A stretch of 64,000 bases of DNA. Source: Schistocerca nitens (taxonomy: Eukaryota > Arthropoda > Insecta > Orthoptera > Acrididae). Positions 1 to 12,850 of this stretch are shown one piece after another (position 1 is the first letter of the stretch; every line of letters starts with the position of its first letter). The notes beneath the pieces are model-generated. The model did not search any database, had not been told where the DNA came from, and saw nothing but the letters and a program-made list of their open reading frames with translations. A program made the position numbers and the translations under genes. The DNA is taken from positions 483,331,376 to 483,395,375 of the forward strand of contig NC_064619.1 in NCBI RefSeq assembly GCF_023898315.1, read 5' to 3'.

Positions 1-76
1 AAGAAAGGTAGATACGAACTGGGTACCTACCCTGTCCCCCACTGCTGTTAAATTGTATATTCACTGAAGGGTCAAA

Positions 77-307
77 CTGGTACACCTGGGCCCGCATCTC
101 GTGGTCGTGCGGTAGCGTTCTCGCTTCCCACGCCCGGGTTCCCGGGTTCGATTCCCGGCGGGGTCAGGGATTTTCTCTGCCTCGTGATGGCTGGGTGTTG
201 TGTGCTGTCCTTAGGTTAGTTAGGTTTAGGTAGTTCTAAGTTCTAGGGGACTTATGACCACAGCAGTTGAGTCCCATAGTGCTCAGAGCCATTTCTGGTA
301 CACCTGG
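77..307 (+). mobile_element. tRNA-derived SINE with 13-bp TSD
   Basis: The SINE body is 90-294. The exact 13-bp duplication ctggtacacctgg at 77-89 and 295-307 marks the insertion. The head has a pol III A-box-like stretch (tggtcgtgcggtagcg) and a B-box (ggttcgattcc), as expected of a tRNA-derived SINE. The tail is the one shared with the common SINE family of this window. The head differs from that family, so this is a separate head joined to the same tail. Joining the flanks restores a sequence that continues into the Tc1-like relic to the right, so the SINE landed near or in the left end of that transposon. Confidence 0.85.
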
Positions 308-365
308 CTAATATCGTATAGGGGCCCCGTGAGCACGCGGAAGTGCCGCAACACGTCTTTACATG

Positions 366-1579
366 GACCCTACTAATGTCTAAAGTAGTGCTGGAGGGAA
401 TTAAAACCATGACTCCTGCAAGGATGCCCATAAATCCGTACGAGTGAGAGGGGATGGAGATCCCTTCTGAACAGTACGTTGCAAGGCATCCCAGGTATGC
501 TCAATAATGTTCATGTCTGGGGAGTTTGGTGACCAGTGGAACTGTTTAAACCCAGAAGAGTTTTCGTGGAGCCACTTTGTAGCAATTCTGGACGTTTGGG
601 GTGTCGCATTGTCCTGTTCGAATTGCCGAAGTCGGAATGCACAATGGACAGGAATGGATGCAGGTGGTCAGATAGGATACTTACGTACGTGCCACCTCTC
701 AGACTCGTATTTAGAAGTGCCAGGGGACCCATATCATTCCATCTGCAGACGCCCCGCCGGGCAGTGTGGCCGAGCGGTTCTAGGCGCTTCAGTCTGGAAC
801 CACGCGACCACTACGGTCGCAGGTTCGAATCCTGCCTCGGGCATGGATGTGTGTGATGTCCTTAGGTTAGTTAGGTTTAACTAGTTCTAAGTTCTAGGGG
901 ACTGATGACCTCAGATGTTAAGTCCCATAAAGCTCAGAGCCATTTGAACCATTTTTTTGCAGACGCTCCACACCATTTTAGAACCTCCACCAGCTTGATC
1001 GTTCCATGTACTCATGGGGTTGTGTCCATACCTTTAGACGTCCATCTGCTCGCTACAATTTGAAATGAGACTCGTCCGACCAAGCAACATGTTTCCAGTC
1101 ATCAACAGTCCCACGACGGTATTGACGGGCCCAGGCGAGGCGAGACGTAAAGTTTTGTGTCGTACAGTCATCAGAGGTACACGAGTGGGCCTTCGGCTCC
1201 GGAAGCCCACATCGATGATGTTTCGTTGAATGGTTCACACGCTGACACTTGTTGATGGACCAGCATTGAAATCTGAAGCAATTTGCGGAAGAATTACACT
1301 TCTGTCAAGTTGAAAGATTCTCTTCAGTCGTCGTTGGTCCCGTTCTTGCAAGATCTATTTCCGGTCGCAGCGATATCGGAGATTTCATGTTTTACCGGAT
1401 TCCTGATATTCACGGTACACTCGTGAAATGGTCGTACGGGAAAATCCCCACTTCATCGCTATCTCGGAGATGCTGTGCCCCGTCAACCACAGCGTCATAT
1501 TCTGCCCGTTTACATATCTCTGTATTTGAATACGCACGGCTATACCAGTTTCTTTGGCGCTTCCATGTAGAACTGGCAC
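366..1579 (-). pseudogene. Tc1-like transposase relic (family 1)
   Basis: This decayed DDE transposase reads right to left. Near 1385-1579 there is an N-terminal helix-turn-helix-like segment (HSISEIAMKWGFSRTTISRV). Near 1053-1140 the first catalytic block is visible as WSDESHF after RLAWARQY. Near 450-560 the third block is visible as SPNSPDMNIIEHTW, preceded by a DNATP second block. Stops and frame changes separate the pieces, and a SINE splits the gene at 753-958. In intact relatives the enzyme cuts and pastes the element at TA dinucleotides. I could not find a matching right-hand inverted repeat beyond 1600, so the element is probably truncated there. Confidence 0.85.
745..966 (+). mobile_element. 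SINE, common family, inserted in transposase relic
   Basis: The SINE body is 753-958, flanked by the exact 8-bp duplication gcagacgc at 745-752 and 959-966. It shows the full common-family plan: a tRNA-like head (ggccgagcggttctaggcgc, then B-box ggttcgaatcc), the tail with gatgtccttaggttagt, and a 3' end catttgaacc followed by a short T run. It interrupts the Tc1-like transposase relic between its catalytic blocks, so it is younger than that transposon. Confidence 0.92.
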
Positions 1580-1621
1580 TTAAAAGAGTTAGGGAAGATT
1601 GACAGGCAGGCTCACGACTAC

Positions 1622-2164
1622 ATGGCCAAAAAGTATGTCAAGCTCTTGATGTTAATTAAAAGGTATAATACGGAATTATGTGCGACGAACAGACCCAAAG
1701 TGATGAGACGTCATAAAGAAGAAAACTTGAAGTTTGATTCAATCATTTTTGTAATAGTATCAGGAGGATTTTACGGGGCAGAGCGGAAGTCGGAAGCAGA
1801 ACTGCTCATGCAAAAACTGCCTGTAGTAAGAAAATGAAGAGATTTACTTCAAATAGCACCACACTTGAAATTAGGAAGGATTTGTTAAAGCCTGTGTGTG
1901 GAGTGTGACAAGTAGTGACTGTAAAACGTGATATCTGCGGACTGAGGAAGTGAAGAAACTAAATTCTTTCGAGATGTGATGTTACAGACGCACGTTCAAA
2001 ATGATGGAGACTGACATGATTACAAACCGAAGATTCGTAAAACAGTTGTTGACGAAGCCCGTGAGAAACAGTTGTCAGAAGAAGACTGCAAGCTATTGGA
2101 CATTTAATGAGATACTATGGATTCTCGAACACAATAGCAGAGGAGTATGTTTATGAAAAGAGAC
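1622..2164. other. unassigned stretch
   Basis: A short open frame lies at 1622-1837 on the plus strand (71 codons), but it shows no motif I recognise. I see no repeat ends or RNA gene here. Confidence 0.3.
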
Positions 2165-2375
2165 CTAAAGCAGGCCATTAGAAACGGAGCACAAGCTCGG
2201 TTTATGGAAAGATGAAGGAAATCGGCCGTGCCCTTTCAATTGCACCACCTCGGCATTTTCCAGAAGCGATTTTGGGAAATCTCGGAAAACCTCAGTCAGG
2301 ATGGCTGGACGCAGCTTCGAACCGTTGTCCTCCCGAATGCAAGTCCAGTTTGCTAACGAGAGACCTGAAGAAGGA
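2165..2375 (-). mobile_element. tRNA-derived SINE, second family, degraded
   Basis: Read on the minus strand there is an A-box-like region near 2350-2365 and a B-box-like ggttcgaagct near 2312-2323. The body runs through a gttttccgagatttcccaaa segment and gaaagggcacggccgat, ending near cgagcttgtgctccgttt. A second copy of the same plan lies on the plus strand at 53680-53905. No clean target duplication was found. The copy is clearly diverged. Confidence 0.7.
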
Positions 2376-3950
2376 ATGAGACTAAAGTAAACTGTCCAAA
2401 TTACGATCGATGTGGAATGCAAGACCTAAGGAGAAATGAAGATGAAGTGTGAAATATAGCTGCTGGCAACTTAAATGCTACCAACCAATCCTCAGAGTTA
2501 CTCCTACACAAGAAGAGGAAGAAGAAGCGCCTCGGCTAGTCTTCCCTTAACCCTGCGAAATGGGTGGCTGTCTGGGCATGCTATGCTGTTTTCAGGGTCG
2601 AGAAAGTTCCCCAGGACAGCCAGTGTTTTGCAGTAACTGTTGGAAATAAATCCTGAAAGCCGTGGTAGGTAGAAGCTCTTCTTAGTTCTGTTAGTGGGAA
2701 GTGAAAAAGGTAAATATATGACTTAAATTCCTGAGGCTGATTGTCCTGCATGAAAACAACTTCGGGGAGCTCTCGAAATCAGAAGCCGGCCGGCAGCCCT
2801 CGTAGGGTGCAGGAGTCCAAGTTTTCTGCCCTCTGGTGTGGGGCGTTGTTCGGCTTAACAATTTAAAGATGTTGACTGTAGTCATGCATATTCACGAAAC
2901 TGTCCACTACATGTTTGGGACTGACGAAGATCTCGCAGTTCTGCACACTCGAGCAAAGGGAAGAAACTGGATCTACTAGAATAACTGAGGCATCAAGTAT
3001 CAAAACCAGCCAAGTCACTGACGCCATATTTTTCAGTATGCATGTAAAACCTCTAGAGACAAAGCAATGATGGTCACGAACTTTTTTTTCACCCTTACAT
3101 TTTTAATGGTTGAATATTTAAGTTATTTTATTTTGTGAAATCTAATTAATAATGCACCCATTTTTTATTTATTCAAGTTCTGACTTCGCCGTTTTTGTTG
3201 CAGCTTTAGGTAATTTTGCTTTTTTTAATATAAAACTGTACTGTTTTAAATTTCAAAATCTTGTGAAAAAATCAACTAAATGAAAATAAACTGACACGGC
3301 AATTACTTTACTTTATAGAAATTTCAGCAGAATATATCATGAAGACCATGAGAAAACTGAGGAGGATGTGAAACAGGATTTCTCTAGTTAAAAGTTTGTA
3401 GTTTACTTAAATCTTGAACAAAATTCAAAGAAAATTATCTGCAAATAATCAAGTATGCTAATAGAATCACTTTATGATAGATATTCTTTATATGTACCCA
3501 GTGAATTGTTGTTTTAAGTCTTCAATTTGCTCCTACTTAGATTTCAGTAGCAACCATTTCAAGCAAGCTGCAGACTTCGAAGACAGTGTTGGAACTCGCA
3601 TTACCAGTGCAAGCTGTTTCACTAGCTGATAGTTTCGATTTATAAAACCGCAATTACTGAAGATCTTCTCAGGTTATGTCAAAGTGTTTCTGCAGAAGAT
3701 GTCTTATGTCTTTTGTTATAGGAACATGAAGATTAGCCTCTGATCACTGAGTGAGGTGTCACTTGAGTCAGCAGTTTTCATCTTCAACACAGACTTTTGG
3801 TACTTCCCAGAATCAGGACTTACCTTAGCTTCTGATAAGTTCACATTGTTGCGTAATCTAACAACACAGGATTCCAGACAAAAATGCTGCAACGTGGAGA
3901 TGGTTGCTCATTCCTTGGCATGGCCGATTATGAATTCATAGCCTGCAAGA
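2376..3950. other. AT-rich stretch with no recognised feature
   Basis: Short open frames occur on both strands (for example 2691-2885 minus and 3756-3941 plus), but none has a recognisable domain or a coding-like look. The segment 3080-3500 is strongly AT-rich. I see no gene or element ends here. Confidence 0.4.
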
Positions 3951-4150
3951 CCAAGAATTCGCCGAGCGGTTCTAGGCAGGACAGTCTGGAACCGCGCGAC
4001 CGCTACGGTCGCAGGTTCGAATCCTGCCTCGGGCGTGGATGTGTGTGATGTCCTTAGGTTAGTTAGGTTTAAGTAGTTCTAAGTTCTAGGGGACTGATGA
4101 CCTCAGAAGTTATGTCCCATTGTCCTCAGTGCCATCTGAACCAAGAATTC
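3951..4150 (+). mobile_element. SINE, common family, 5'-truncated
   Basis: The body is 3961-4140, with the exact 10-bp duplication ccaagaattc at 3951-3960 and 4141-4150. It starts at gccgagcggttctaggc, so the first few head bases are missing. The B-box ggttcgaatcc and the standard tail are present. The clean duplication supports LINE-type target-primed insertion. Confidence 0.92.
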
Positions 4151-4199
4151 AGTGCACTCTAGCTCTAACATATGAACGATTTTGAAGCATATTGTTGTT

Positions 4200-4605
4200 T
4201 CATCTCGTAGGTTCCTGAACCACTGCAGAACGTTTCAGGTCTTGTGATACGGCAGTTACCCTGCTAAAAGGTACCATCATCGTCGGGAAGACAACAGACA
4301 TGATTTTTTGCAAACGGTCAGCAATACCATTCACATAATGCAGTTATCAATGTGCCCTCGATTACTACCACAGGTTCCATGCGAGCCCACGTCAATGCCC
4401 AATACAGCATGACAGTGTACCCCGAAGACCTTCGTCCGTGTCACGGGTCATATTTTGAGGAGCTGTTATCCGGATGACGGAATATCCTGGCATGGTGATT
4501 AACCTGGTGTAACAGTCCAACAAAGTGCGTTGAACGTGGTGCTCCGAAATACTTGTAGGTGGACAGTTGCCATAATGTTTCGAGTCATCAGTGTGCGTCA
4601 CATGG
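4200..4605 (-). pseudogene. internal fragment of Tc1-like transposase (family 2)
   Basis: The minus strand holds a segment (4392-4601) beginning near SEHHVQRTLLD. This matches the region upstream of the first catalytic residue in the neighbouring element at 4858-6016, where the equivalent reads SEHNVHGTLLN. The nucleotide phrases around tcgtcgggaagacaacagac and ttactaccacaggttcc also recur there. No inverted repeats bound this piece. It is an old fragment of the same family. Confidence 0.7.
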
Positions 4606-4856
4606 TCGAGTTCAGAATTTTTTCTAATTCTTCATGTCCCTGAATTGTCTCATACTTTTTTTGCAGAAATCACATTTCAAGTATTCACCATTGGGTTTCG
4701 TCCATGTTTTTACTTCTGTAAATGGAAACATAAACGTATTCACAAACTGGTAATGATTTTACACTTTTGCATCCCAATCTCTGATGCTTTCGGATGATTG
4801 CTTATAATGTGACATTGAAAAACTTTGTCGACAAAGTACTAACCTCTCATATATAC

Positions 4857-6016
4857 TAATGAGTCAAAACATTATGACCACCTGCTTAATACGTAGCTTG
4901 TCTTTGGAACGAAATACATCACTGATTCTCCGTATCGGGGGTCCGACAGCTTGTTGGTAGGTTTGTGGAGGTATGTGACCACAGATATTTACACACAGGA
5001 CATGTAATTCGCAAAAATAAAACAGACCGCTGATTTGCGTACGCGGTGATGACGTCCGATAATGACCCAGATGGGATCCTTAGGATTTACGTCAGGGGAA
5101 TTTGGTCACCGAGACAACAACATGGGTTCACTATAATGCCCTTCGAAGCACTGTAGCACGGTTCTGGCACTGCTGAAAGATGACACCGCCGTCGGGAAAG
5201 ACAGCAAGCATGAAGGGTTGCAGGAGGTTCGCAGCTCTTAGAATGCCTTTGATTACTACCACAGGACCCACGCAAGCGCAGGAGAATGTCTCCCATAATA
5301 CTGCTCCCACCAGCCTGCGTCAAGCGCGCTGCACATTTCGAGCCGTCGTTCACCTCGATGACGGCGTTTGTGAAGACGACCATCGACCTAATGTAGCAGA
5401 AATGTGATTCACTCGAAGAGCCGACTCGTTTCCATCAATAGGCGGTCAAATCTCGATGGGTCATTCCCCACTGCAATCGTAATTGACGATGTCGTCGCCT
5501 GAACATATGAACAAGTAGGCGTGGTCTGCTGCGGAGCTCCATGTTCAACAATGTACCATGAACATTGTGCTCCGAAACACTTGTGCTAGTACCAGCATCG
5601 TGTTCTTTCGGTATAGATGCCACAGATCACCACCGATTCTACTTTACAGAAAGTCAGTTCTCGAACCCCGTGTTCTGTGAAGAGTCGTTGACGTCCAAAC
5701 ATTTAACGCCTAGTATAGTTTCACTGTCCTACCTCTTCACGTAGACGCTCACGAGAGTAGCACATGAATATTCGACCAGCTTCGCCGTTTTCAAGATACT
5801 CGCTCGCAAGCTTTGCGTAATGGTAATCTGCCCTTTATCAAAGTCGCTTATATCAATGGATTTCTCCATTTGTAACCCATAACTTCGCCAGGATGATCTC
5901 CTTCAGTGTCCGCTCCGCTTACATGCTCGTACTTTTGTTACCGTATCACGTGACCGCAGCGCCAACAGGCGCAATCCAACGTGCGGTGGGCAGTGGTCAT
6001 AATGTTTTGGCTGATA
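4857..6016 (-). mobile_element. Tc1-like transposon relic with TIRs (family 2)
   Basis: The ends are inverted repeats of about 24 bp built around caaaacattatgaccac on the left (4865-4881) and its complement at 5994-6010. TA dinucleotides adjoin both ends. The minus strand carries transposase remains in order: a DFDKGQI-type N-terminus near 5850, the region SEHNVHGTLLN...RLQWGMTHRDLT at 5450-5580, a degraded first catalytic block (SESHF), a FPDG-type region near 5180, and PNSPDVNPKDP near 5070-5105 for the last block. Several stops and frame changes make it non-coding. The total length of about 1.16 kb is somewhat short for a complete Tc1-like element. Confidence 0.85.
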
Positions 6017-7440
6017 AATGTATTGTTCGTTGTAATTAGTGATCCAGTCACTCTTACCATTCATTAGAGCCAATCAGTTTTGCTTTAGAAAGTCCAATAT
6101 ATTTTACTGACATATTCAGTATCCGCAAGTCATTTAATATTATCCGTTTATTAAGACTATCAGCCTGAACTAACTGAGTCTAACTGTACCTGTGTTATGT
6201 ATACAAGGTTTTTTAATAGACGGCCTCAGTGCAAATGTGTTGTCTCGTATAAAAGGACCTCCCCATTTCTTTTATGAAAACTGAACTAGCCTGTTATACA
6301 AAATTTCAGACATTACTTTTATATTCTACACCAGCAGAGTAATACTTGTAATGAGAGTACCGCAACTTGATCTTCCCTCACCCCTTTGCATACGATTAGG
6401 ATAATTTTTTCTTGGGCCCTTGTTAAACCAATAACAAGGAGCATTCGTTTTTTAAGTGTAGTTTCTTGCATCTGCAGGAGTTCGGTTGTAAGTTTAACGG
6501 TGACACACACGTATTTCCTAACGCTGGATGAGCCTTTGCTCGTTGCTATTGATTACTCTGTGTAATATACCTGCAACCTTCCTGAGCTCACCATGGAGAA
6601 TATCATCGAAGTATCCTCTCCCTCTTGGCATTTCCTCATGCTTCTTAGTCAATAGGTTTTTTCCCTTAATGTAATACGCTGTTACGTTCGGTTTTTAGTC
6701 TCAGGTACGTGTTCTTAAATACTGATTTTATTTCCGAATCTCCCCTGTCTGCATATCCTTGCTTCTTCAACTCCATATTCATCGTTGAAGGCCAGATAGT
6801 CTCTTGTATTTCGCCGGAGTCACCTTCTCCACCCTTACCTCTTGTGCTTTGCAACATACCTACACTCATCATCAGCCCACTCTCCATTCCTTGCATTTCT
6901 AATTTCACCCACTGTTTCATGTGCAGCCGCTAAAATACCGTCCTTAATTTATTTCTATTCCTGATACATCTCTGTACAGCGTATTCATCTTTAAGATCGC
7001 ACACATTCCATTTTCACCACTGACCGTCTTTCCTTCAACTACTGCAGTCTTACTGTTTTATTTTTGTGCCAAATAAATAACAGAATCGAAATTAGCTCCG
7101 CAAGAGGTACGAATGTTGGTTTCTGCATAATGCCATCCTCATATCTGCGAAACGTCACTGTTCTTAACCTGATCTTGCCTAGAGGCATACATTACTAGCT
7201 TTCCGTTTGTTATACAGAAATCACAACGAAACATTTAAAGGGAATTGGAAAACCATCTGACGGCCATTGTATATGAAACCCTACATGCTTTCATTCGAAC
7301 AATTTCAGTGCTACAATTACATTTTGACTGTGAGGGGACAGCTGATCTTTTGACATACCCTCTACCTGCATCCGCGTCAGATGGACTGATTGATATTCGA
7401 TTCACTTTTCTCACTTTGAGAATACTGAAGAAGCTGTTTT
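6017..7440. other. no recognised gene
   Basis: An open frame of 84 codons lies at 6666-6920 (minus), with a 74-codon frame opposite it. Neither shows a known motif. No element ends were seen. Confidence 0.35.
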
Positions 7441-9949
7441 AATTGCTAAAAGTATTCAACAGCGTAGATCGCATAAATAATTTCTTTATTTAAGACAACC
7501 TGTTTCGACAGACTTTGACACCATCTCCAGGTCTTAAAAACGTTGTTGTTGTGAAACGTACTCATTTTACGTTGTACCACTAGCCAACTTGTCATGCGGA
7601 TACAAATCAGCACATTGTAAAAGGTTTTTTTGACTGACATTCACATCGCCCACATGGGTTCATACATCTTAATAAAACTGTAGTGTAACTGATTAATATT
7701 AGGAAAAGCGTGCCCCTAGCAAACATTAGACATGGGTATGCACATCACGAATGATAATAAAGATATTGTTCATCTAACTACCAAATTAAATACTGATCCA
7801 AATTAACCACAATTTAATTACTGTACTGATACATCCAAGAAAAAGTATTAAGCGCAGGATCTGTTCGATCTTGGAAAAATTCAGGGAACATGAAAACTGA
7901 CATTTACTAACATGAACTGGTTTTAATCTAACATTTAAATGTCGTTAGAAAGGGCGCTTAGGTTACGTGGAAGAGAATCGCCCAGTACTTACAGCGTCGT
8001 TATGGCATGAACAATCTGCAGTGGGCACACAGTGATTGCATGATTGCTCCTGAGGAATGAAAAACGAAGACATGCAAACAACATAACTGATCGAATCGTG
8101 AATGAGCCCTCAATCAAATGAGCCCTCACTCAAATGAGCTCTGAGTTACTGGAGAAAAGTGTAACATTCAGGGGAACTTATTTGACTCTAACAATTCGCC
8201 TACAATCGCTCATACCCTGCTGACCTAAGCTGTGTACAGTAATGAAGGAAATTGTTGCGCCGTGGTCTGCTGCAGTCTGTAATGGATCAGCTGCAGCTTA
8301 CGGCAGCGTCTCTTTTCTATAGCTTCGTCAAAGCATAGCTCGTCAGCCTCTGAGGACCAGGTGACTCCATAAAGATCGCCAGACAGTATGTTCTTCTCAT
8401 AATACCCAGACGAAGTTCCTCTTCCAAATCGGTAGACCGAGCGTGCTTTATATAACGAGACTTCTCTCTCCTCGCTATAAACCTCTGCACTTCCTGTGCA
8501 ACACTGAAAAAAGACTCTGCAAAGTCCTGCGCAATGATATGGTTGTCAAGAACACAACTAATTCCTCACCTGGCAATAGTTTCACAACGTTGATCAATCG
8601 TCAAACTCCATTTACGCAGTTCTTCAACAAATCTGTGTTCCATTCTCACTCTTCAATTAAGTTTTTCACTTCAGCCGCTAGGTTTGTCCCCACGTCCAAA
8701 TCTCACGGAAATTGGCGTCATGACTTCACCTCCTCTGCTAATTTTTAAGGTTAAACAATGAGGTGCCCTCTTACAACTTTTTAGATAGGTAGGTGGTCAC
8801 CGCACGTTGGCCCTTCGCTTTTACAAGACAGAAAAGAATTACTGAACACAATGAAGCTGCATTACTTGTCACGTCATTTAGAGGTCTGTATCTGCGAAAG
8901 AGTTCCCCTCCATAACAGGTTAGGAAGGAGCTCCCTCAGCAAAAAATGAAATTGTTTTGAAATGTGTTTTAATCGAACGGCACACTTTGAAAAACGAAGA
9001 TTCTGCACAATTGCAAGTTCTCATCACAGAACATTAAACGACTCTTTGGATAGTTATACTGCACAGGTTCCTGAATAGTTAAAAGCAGTACGTAAATCTA
9101 TTGGAAATAGTTTACGCCTTGTTACGTACTCATACCTGCAATGGGGCGAAGCCTTCAGCCCATTTGTGCTGATCTACCTTCCATCAAACATCAACGCATT
9201 TCGCTTTCTAACAATCATACGTTTACGAGAATAAAACATAAAATGATTATACTTATTATCTGTTGACAACAATGGACAAAACAATATTGTTACAGGCTGA
9301 GGTCAAGCGACATGGCAAGTCTGGTACAACTGAATAAATAAATGTATCTACATCATTTTACACCATAGTGATTTGTGAACGACTTTACAAAACTTGGAAC
9401 AAGCGATATGTCCACCCACAGCCTAAACAACTCACTCTTTGGATGTTACTTGAGCGAGTAGCACATCCATGTGCAGTCCGCTCTGCTTAATAATTACAAC
9501 AGTAATATTCTTAATCTTAAGATGCCTTTGTTCCTCACCTTTAGTTTTGTTCTCTGACGATGATAGTTGTACCGACTGCTTCATTTCCCATTTTGTCTGC
9601 ACACCCTACACTCGCCATCTCAGTTCTAATCTTCCGCGAAACGCAGCTTTCTCTGTTGTTTCGTGAATATCGTAACGAATTTTATTTGCAAGGGATTCCA
9701 TGTTATCAGGAGAAAAGCCCTAACTCGATTAGTAACAAGAGGACACATTTTTTCTGAAACTCAAAGTAAGAGATTTATGCAGGGTGATTTGAAATGGAAG
9801 CAAAGTTCAAATGGACATACGGCGGAAAACGTATTCCAGGAGAAATGAATTCATTTGAAGGTGGAGATAAAGGATCTTTGATCGTATAGGTATGAATAAC
9901 TGAAAGCATATGTGCATACACACCAGACAGGTGGGGATGCACGGTGACA
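7441..9949. other. no recognised gene; AT-rich
   Basis: Short open frames (8443-8748 plus, 9469-9848 plus) lack domain signatures. Bases 7480-7545 (acctgtttcgac...catctccaggtct) resemble the style of element ends common in insect repeats, but I cannot bound them. A short tandem repeat at 8103-8146 is listed separately. Confidence 0.35.
8103..8146. repeat. 16-bp short tandem repeat, about 2.7 copies
   Basis: The unit atgagccctcaatcaa is followed at once by atgagccctcactcaa and then by a partial third copy. There is no coding link. Confidence 0.8.
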
Positions 9950-10365
9950 GGGAACCATCAGCATCAGTTCAGCCTCAATGTGGGGATGGGAATTATTTTT
10001 TCGACCGCCAATTGGACATAAAACTAGACGACGTCAATGGCAAAGAAACAGTATACGTTTTTGGAACGTGGAAAGTAAGGAGTCAGCACAAGACAGGAGC
10101 TGCAATCAGTGTTGTCAAAGAAATTCAGAGGTACGAACTAGACCTAGTGCACTGCAAGAAATCCGGCGGGAGGATTCTGGCAGCGTGGTTGTTGAAAACT
10201 GTACTATTTTGTATGGAGCCTGTGAACGAGGTCGTCTGTTTCGTACTAGTTTTTGCGTCAGTAACACTTTGGCCACTAATGTTTCAGAGTTCGTGTCAGT
10301 CAAGCCAAGAATATCTGGTCTAACAGTGGACGTAAAGCATATTAAGGCAGCTTTTGTGAACTGTC

Positions 10366-10812
10366 ATGCTCCCACGGAAGAGAGCAGAAGTGAAGGACGA
10401 GTTCTATGCACAGCTAGGGGCAGTTATGGACGCTATACCAAATGGACACCTGAGGATCCTCCTTGGTGATATGAATGCCAAGGTTGGGAAAGAACAAATA
10501 TTCAAAAACACAACAGGAAGCCACATTCTACATGACCTAAGCAATGATAATGGGGTGAGGTACAACAGCTTCGCTGAATCATCAGAGTTGTTCATCTCCA
10601 GCACAAACTTCCAGCGGAAAAACATACGTAACGGAACCTGGGTGTCACCAGATTGGAGAACTATAAATCAAATAGACCATGTTGCCATTGATCTAAGAGC
10701 CAAGAAATGGGTGTTAGACGTGAAGACGGCGCAGGTTGCTGAAGGTGGGAGTGATCATTTCCTGGTAAGAGGCCTTTTAAAAGGAACAGTGTATAGGAGG
10801 AACGGGGCCTAA
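10366..10812 (+). pseudogene. LINE endonuclease domain fragment
   Basis: This 148-codon open piece carries the central and C-terminal parts of an apurinic-type endonuclease. LLGDMNAKVG holds the catalytic Asp/Asn pair, followed by NQIDH and GGSDHF. In intact LINEs this domain nicks the target DNA to prime reverse transcription. The upstream third of the domain lies in different frames, so no complete enzyme can be made. Confidence 0.85.
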
Positions 10813-11445
10813 GTTAAAAAGAGTTGAAAGGTACTATGTTGAGAAACTAAAAGATGAAGCAACGAAGACCGAATACGAGGTGCAACTTAGTAGCCGCTTT
10901 TAAGCACTCAGTGGAATGGGCGCGAATCAGGACCTTGAACTAACGTGGGGAAGCATCCAGAGCTCAGTCAGGGACACCGCAAAGGAAACACTTACGGGAA
11001 ACGCAGTGGGCAAGAAGATCTGGTTTGGAAAGGAATGTGCAGGTGCCGTGGAAAGGGGAAAGGAAGCCAGGAACAAATGGCTGAAGGGGACAAATCTGGC
11101 ACAGGCCAAAGCACAATTTGTGGAGGTCCGAAAGACTACACAAGCAACTCTGAGAAGAGCAAAGAGGAAATATATAAGGGATATCATCATTGAAGCAGAA
11201 ACAGACTTCAGAGGAAAAAAGACTAGGGAAATGTTCCTGAAGCTGAAGTAACTACGCAAAGGTCACCAGGCTAAGCAGAAATTTGTCGGAGATTCCCATA
11301 ATAAGATCCTGACGAACGATAGCGATATAGGTGAGAGATGGAAAGAATACTTTCGACAGCTGCTAAATTGTGATGAACCCGAACTGCAGTTTGATTTCCA
11401 GTACACAATTACAGCTGATGCAGATTATCCCCAAACTACCCTACC

Positions 11446-12850
11446 ATGGATGAGATAAAAAGTAGAGTCAGACACCTTAGGCAGAATAAGAGTCCAGGTG
11501 AAGATGGAATACAGGTTGAAATGATCGTGGCAGGAGGAGAGAAACTTTCAGAAATAATACATCGACTCATACAGGCAATATGGACCAAAGAAGAACTACC
11601 ATCAGAACGGAAAAGAGCTCTGATTTGTCCTATACATAAGAAGGGCGACAAACTGAAATGTGAAAACTACCGAGGAATCTCTCTGCTTAACGTCTGCTAT
11701 AAGATCCTGTCCAATTGCCTCATACACATAATTCAGCTAGTGGCAGAATCGGTGATTGGGAAGTACCAGGGAAGTTTCCGGCCAGGACGGTTAACAGTAG
11801 ATTGAAGAATTCCCGGCAGCTCACTGAGAAACTGGGTGAATATGGTAAAGATTTGCATATTTTATTCGTTGATTTTAAGAAGGCCTAAGATTGTATACAT
11901 CGCAAGAATCAGCTCAGCTGTTTATGTGAGTTTGGCATGGGAGAGAAACTCATCAATCTGAAAAACACCTGTCTGAGCCAAACTCGTGCAAAGGTAGAGA
12001 TAGGGAATCGCGTAACTGAGGAATTTGTAATTCTGACAGGAGTCAGGCAAGGAGATGCTTTGTCCCCTATCTTGTTCAACTTTGCACTCGAGAGGATCGT
12101 ATGCAAGGCCTTCCAAGAGAACGAAGGGATTGAAACCGAAGCCTATACAGACGACATCTGATTACTCTCTAGGTCTGAAGAGGAGTTGGAGCTAATGACC
12201 AGAGCACAAAAGGAGGCTGCCAGCAAGTTTGAGCTAAACGTAAACGAAACCAAGACAATCTCGTTCTGACGTGTGGTCAAAGTCAGACTGCTGGTTACCT
12301 ACAATCACTGCAGGTGGGAGACCAGTCCTACAAGAGAGTGCATGAATTTAAATACCTATGGGCACTTTTCACTGAGAACTCGTCATGTGAAGCAGAGATC
12401 AATGCCAGAATACAAACAGGAGACCGATCTTACCACGGCCTAGCACAACTGCTTCGGTCCAGATATATCTCCAGACAGTTCAAGATTCGACTATACAAAA
12501 CCCTAAAACAGCTTGTTGTTCTATATGGCTGTGAGACATGGAGTATCCAGAAACAGGACTTCCACAAGCTCGTTTTTTTTGAGAGAAACGTGCTTCGGAA
12601 GATGTTCGATGCGGTTCTGGATGCAGACGCTGGGGAATGGAGGGTCGGACACAACCAAGAGCTTGAGGAACTATACCAGCAGCCCAACATAGCAGGAACT
12701 GTCAAAGCCGAACGAATGCAGTGGGTCGGCCATGTGGCCCGGATGAAAGATCGCAGATGGCCTTGGAAGCTCCTGGATTTCACACGTACAGGAAAGAGAC
12801 CAACAGGGAACCCAAGAAGTGTTGGAAGGATGGCCTCCATGAAGATTTAA
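11446..12850 (+). pseudogene. LINE reverse transcriptase and C-terminal region, broken
   Basis: The RT signatures lie in three successive frames: NKSPGEDGIQ and CPIHKKGDKLKCENYRGIS (11446-11805), then RQGDALSP and the active-site box YTDDI with a stop directly after it (11937-12161), then the thumb and C-terminal domain (12314-12850). The catalytic box is YTDD where YADD is usual. The pieces correspond to one ancestral polyprotein. Confidence 0.85.

Noticed and set aside
7480..7545. End of a dispersed element (acctgtttcgac...catctccaggtct)
   Set aside because: The style is suggestive, but I found no second end, duplication or partner copy in this window.
8443..8748. 101-codon plus-strand gene
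   Set aside because: No domain, no splice or promoter context and no codon pattern to distinguish it from chance.
9910..10323. A 137-codon protein-coding gene
   Set aside because: Part of it matches LINE endonuclease (FGTWKVRS...) and the rest is a frame-shifted continuation, so it belongs to the LINE relic.
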